Positions 61,544 to 64,000 of a stretch of DNA of 64,000 nucleotides are shown piece by piece (position 1 is the first letter of the stretch; every line of letters starts with the position of its first letter). Source of the DNA: Flavobacteriales bacterium (GTDB taxonomy: Bacteria > Bacteroidota > Bacteroidia > Flavobacteriales_F > PHOS-HE28); NCBI GenBank assembly GCA_023957375.1, contig JAMLHB010000002.1:248001-312000 (forward strand), in the 5' to 3' direction. Made by a program: the position numbers and the translations under genes. The notes under the pieces are model-generated. The model worked only from the letters and a program-made list of their open reading frames with translations, was not told the origin of the DNA and did not search any database.

Positions 61544-61660
61544 GCATACCGCTCGATCATCCTCTCTTCCTGAATGGAGCGACCAGAAGAGCTGGTTCAT
61601 GCAACAGCACAATGCCTTCATTGCTCCGATCGAGCTGCGACTGCGTATCTTGATCGCATC

Positions 61661-62503
61661 ATGCCCGACGAAAAGGCCGTCGATCGGAAAACCGTGACCT
61701 TGGAAGTATTGGACCATAATGGCCAACGCCGGATCGCCTTGCGCTTTCCTTATGACAGCGCGTTGATCGCCACCGCCAAGTCCATCGGTGCCCAATGGAG
61801 CAAAACCAACAAGTGTTGGCATGTGGAAAATGGCAGCGCCAGCATGGAAGCCATTTTCGCCGCCTACAAGGGCCAAGCTTGGTTAAATGCCGATGCGCTG
61901 TTCATCAAAACCGGAAATGCTCCGCGGCCTCCGGCCAAACATACCGCCAGTACTCCGATCGACGAACCACATCGGAGACATGAGGTACCGTTGGATCCCG
62001 CTCAGGAGGAAGCGCTACAGCGAATGCGACAAAAGCTGGAAATCTCCCGGTACAGTCCACGGACGATCAGCATGTACGTAGCGGCCACTAAACAACTGTT
62101 CGTGCGCTTTCCCGGCACGGTCCCGAAGGAGATCACGACCGCGGATATCGAGACCTTTCAACATGAGCTGGCCACCGTGCGAAAAGTGAGCAACAGCACC
62201 TTGAACCAAATGGTCAACGCGGTGCGGTACTACTACAAGGATGTGCTCGGAGATCCGGCAAGGGTAAAATTCATCGAACGACCACGGGCTGAACGCAAAT
62301 TGCCCAACGTGCTCAGTGAGGAGGAAGTTACAACCTTGCTCCGATCGGTGACCAACCTGAAGCACCGGTGCATACTCATGTTGATCTACTCGGCCGGATT
62401 GCGCTTGGGCGAATTGACCGCTTTGAAACGGGCTGATATCATACCCGAACGAAAACAGATAGTGATCCGTAAGCGTCCGGCCAACCACACCTTAGTGCCC
62501 TAG
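61661..62503 (+). pseudogene. Tyrosine site-specific recombinase, truncated by IS66
   Basis: The open frame has 280 codons, the last ~11 contributed by the IS end. An N-terminal arm-binding-like domain with the W-S-K-T-N-K-C-W-H-V pattern is followed by the SAM-like core-binding domain (ALQRMRQKLEISRYSPRTISMYVAA) and the start of the catalytic domain with the first Arg in YSAGLRLGELTALKRAD. The HxxR box, later His and catalytic Tyr are missing because the IS left end (GTAAGCG at 62469) replaces them. It was probably an active integrase before insertion. ATG at 61661 is used; 61574 is a possible earlier start. Confidence 0.85.
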
Positions 62504-64000
62504 TTGGCTAATGATTGCCAGTTCTGTGGCAGCAGCTCATGGAGCTTGTTGGCCTTGTGGTCGCTGATCCGTGCGATCACATCGCTGAGATAGGCGAAGG
62601 GTTCCACGCCGTGCAGTTTGCACGTTCCGAGCAGGGAGTACATGAGGGCGGCGTTGCGCGCACCCCGGTCGCTGCCGGCGAAGAGGTAGTTTTTCCGCCC
62701 AATGGCCAGGGGCCGGATCGTGTTCTCGATGCGGTTGTTGTCGATCAGGTAGCGGCCGTCAAGTGTGTAGGCGCGCAGGCGCGGCCATAGGCCCAGGGCG
62801 TAGGCCATAGCTTGTCCGATGGGACTCTTGGGTGCCACCACATTGATCTCCGTCTTGACCCATTGTTCGAGTTCGTCGAGTATCGGCACGGCTTCTTCCT
62901 GCCTGTGCCCATGGCGCTTGTCCGGGGGATCATCACGTTCATCGCACCGCCGTTCGATGGCATAGAGCTGCTGGATCTTTTCCAGCGCATACGTGGCTCG
63001 GGCCTTATCGTTGTCCAGGGCCTTGTCGAAGTAACGCCGTGCATGGGCCATGCACGCAAGTGCCGTGATGTCTTCTCGCGCAGCAAGCTTCTCGTAGCCC
63101 GCGTAGCCATCCGTTTGCAAGGCACCTTGGAAGTCCTTCAGCACAGCGGCGGGGAACTCGGCGCTGCGGCCAGGACGGTAGTCGAACAGCACGGCCCTGA
63201 TCAGCGGTGCATGATAGACCCATTGGTAGCCTTTGCGCAGCGTGCCTTCCTTATGGTTGTCCTGCACGGGGGCCGGGCTCTCGTCCACCTGCAGGTAGGG
63301 CTGGGCAAGCACTTCCTTGCGCAGCACCTCGCCCAAGGGTTCCAGCAAGGTGGCCGTGGCCTGGAACCAACCGCCGATCGTGCTGTCGCTAACATCGAGG
63401 CCGGCGCGCTTGAGCTGGGTGCGCTGGCGGTACAGCGGCAGGTGGTCGGCGAACTTCGAGACGCAGATATGGGCAGCGAGCGACGCCCCCAAGTTGCTCT
63501 TGGGGAAGGGCAATGTGGGCATCGGTGCGATGGTGACGCTGTCCGCCGCCGCGTACTTGGGCCGCACCAGTTTGTCCACGTGGATGGTGCCCGGAGTGTA
63601 TTGCAAGGTCTCGGTGATCTCCTCGCCGATCCGCTTGGCTCCTTCGGGGATGTTCTCCGGTTCGATCACCCGCTCCACGCGCGGCAGGTGCGCGGCGATA
63701 GCCTCGCGCACGGGCTGCTTCTTCTCCTGCGGCCTGGTGCGCGTATAGCTGATCGCTTGCGTGGGGGGCGGTGCCGTAGCCGGTGTCTCGAAGAGCGTGG
63801 CTTGGCCGGGGTCCGCAGGCACGAAGCGCTCGCTCCTGCTGCCGAAGATCATCCGCTTGAGCTGCTCGAGCTGGAAGGTCAGCAGGGCAACTTGTTCCTG
63901 CGAACGGCGCAATTGCCCGCGTAGTTCCTCGATATCGGTGGCCTCGGCGATCACGGTGCGAAGCTCCGATCCACACGCCGGACCGTCAAGATCCAGTTAT
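62469..64000 (-). mobile_element. IS66-family insertion sequence (right end outside window)
   Basis: The left end begins GTAAGCGTCCGGCC, the GTAAGCG-type terminus known for IS66. It interrupts the tyrosine recombinase gene. The element carries a transposase read on the minus strand and continues past 64000, where the other end and possible tnpA/tnpB-like genes would be. Confidence 0.8.
62500..63954 (-). CDS. tnpC: IS66-family transposase (TnpC)
   Basis: A 484-residue DDE transposase. It has an N-terminal leucine-zipper-like helix (ELRGQLRRSQEQVALLTFQLEQLKRMIFGSRSER), the IS66 zinc/helical region, LQVDESPAPVQD (first Asp), LQTDGYAGYEKL (second Asp) and NRIENTIRPLAIGRKNYLF with the conserved Glu, then the IS66 C-terminal stretch GTCKLHGVEPFAYLSDVI. 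The start is a GTG at 63954. All catalytic residues are present. Its stop overlaps the end of the truncated recombinase frame. Confidence 0.93.
   Translation of the reverse strand: MIAEATDIEELRGQLRRSQEQVALLTFQLEQLKRMIFGSRSERFVPADPGQATLFETPATAPPPTQAISYTRTRPQEKKQPVREAIAAHLPRVERVIEPENIPEGAKRIGEEITETLQYTPGTIHVDKLVRPKYAAADSVTIAPMPTLPFPKSNLGASLAAHICVSKFADHLPLYRQRTQLKRAGLDVSDSTIGGWFQATATLLEPLGEVLRKEVLAQPYLQVDESPAPVQDNHKEGTLRKGYQWVYHAPLIRAVLFDYRPGRSAEFPAAVLKDFQGALQTDGYAGYEKLAAREDITALACMAHARRYFDKALDNDKARATYALEKIQQLYAIERRCDERDDPPDKRHGHRQEEAVPILDELEQWVKTEINVVAPKSPIGQAMAYALGLWPRLRAYTLDGRYLIDNNRIENTIRPLAIGRKNYLFAGSDRGARNAALMYSLLGTCKLHGVEPFAYLSDVIARISDHKANKLHELLPQNWQSLAN

Overview
The window is about 64 kb of high-GC DNA from a member of the Bacteroidota, most likely a Flavobacteriales-type lineage from an uncultured or environmental group. 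The evidence is a fused lpxC/fabZ gene, the order lpxD-lpxC/fabZ-lpxA-efp-lpxD2, type IX secretion (T9SS) genes porV, porU, a porP/sprF-like gene and gldJ next to murF, proteins with T9SS C-terminal sorting domains, and upstream boxes of the Bacteroidetes sigma factor type (TAnnTTTG or TAnnTTCG). No rRNA or tRNA gene was recognised.

Region 1 (1-19930) is mainly envelope biogenesis. It holds two small surface or membrane genes, the lipid A block (lpxD, lpxC/fabZ, lpxA, an ABC ATPase, efp, a second lpxD), an FMN reductase, a T9SS cargo protein and a SpoIIE-type phosphatase. A polysaccharide block follows (O-antigen ligase, two Wzz-like proteins, a flippase, a glycosyltransferase), then rnhB and a large anchored protein of unknown role. 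Region 2 (19983-24138) holds fhs, a toxin-antitoxin pair bracketed by a 206-bp duplication of the fhs 3' end, and a fic gene.

Region 3 (23248-34478) is a complete type II-C CRISPR-Cas9 locus. It has a 60-repeat array (46-nt repeats, about 30-nt spacers), cas2, cas1, a 1366-codon cas9 and a tracrRNA divergent from cas9. Each repeat contains a promoter-like motif. The array abuts a relic of a different, class 1-like CRISPR repeat, and a decayed II-C repeat lies on the far side of fic. cas9, cas1 and cas2 are all predicted intact.

Region 4 (34606-51956) is mostly housekeeping: T9SS cargo, a small DNA-binding protein, an OmpA-family protein, a glutamine amidotransferase, exonuclease III, pheT, a YhhN protein, recG, pyruvate dehydrogenase E1alpha and E2, cytidine deaminase, a VTC/DUF4956 pair and ispF. 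Region 5 (51953-61543) is the T9SS/gliding block porV-porU-porP/sprF-gldJ followed by murF. The right edge (61661-64000) is a tyrosine recombinase gene cut by an IS66-family element that runs out of the window.

The most interesting points are the intra-repeat promoters and two-generation CRISPR relics, gene 3'-end duplications flanking inserted segments at two loci, an EF-P without the usual modified lysine or arginine, and several genes whose promoter box ends only 4-6 nt before the ATG, implying leaderless mRNAs.
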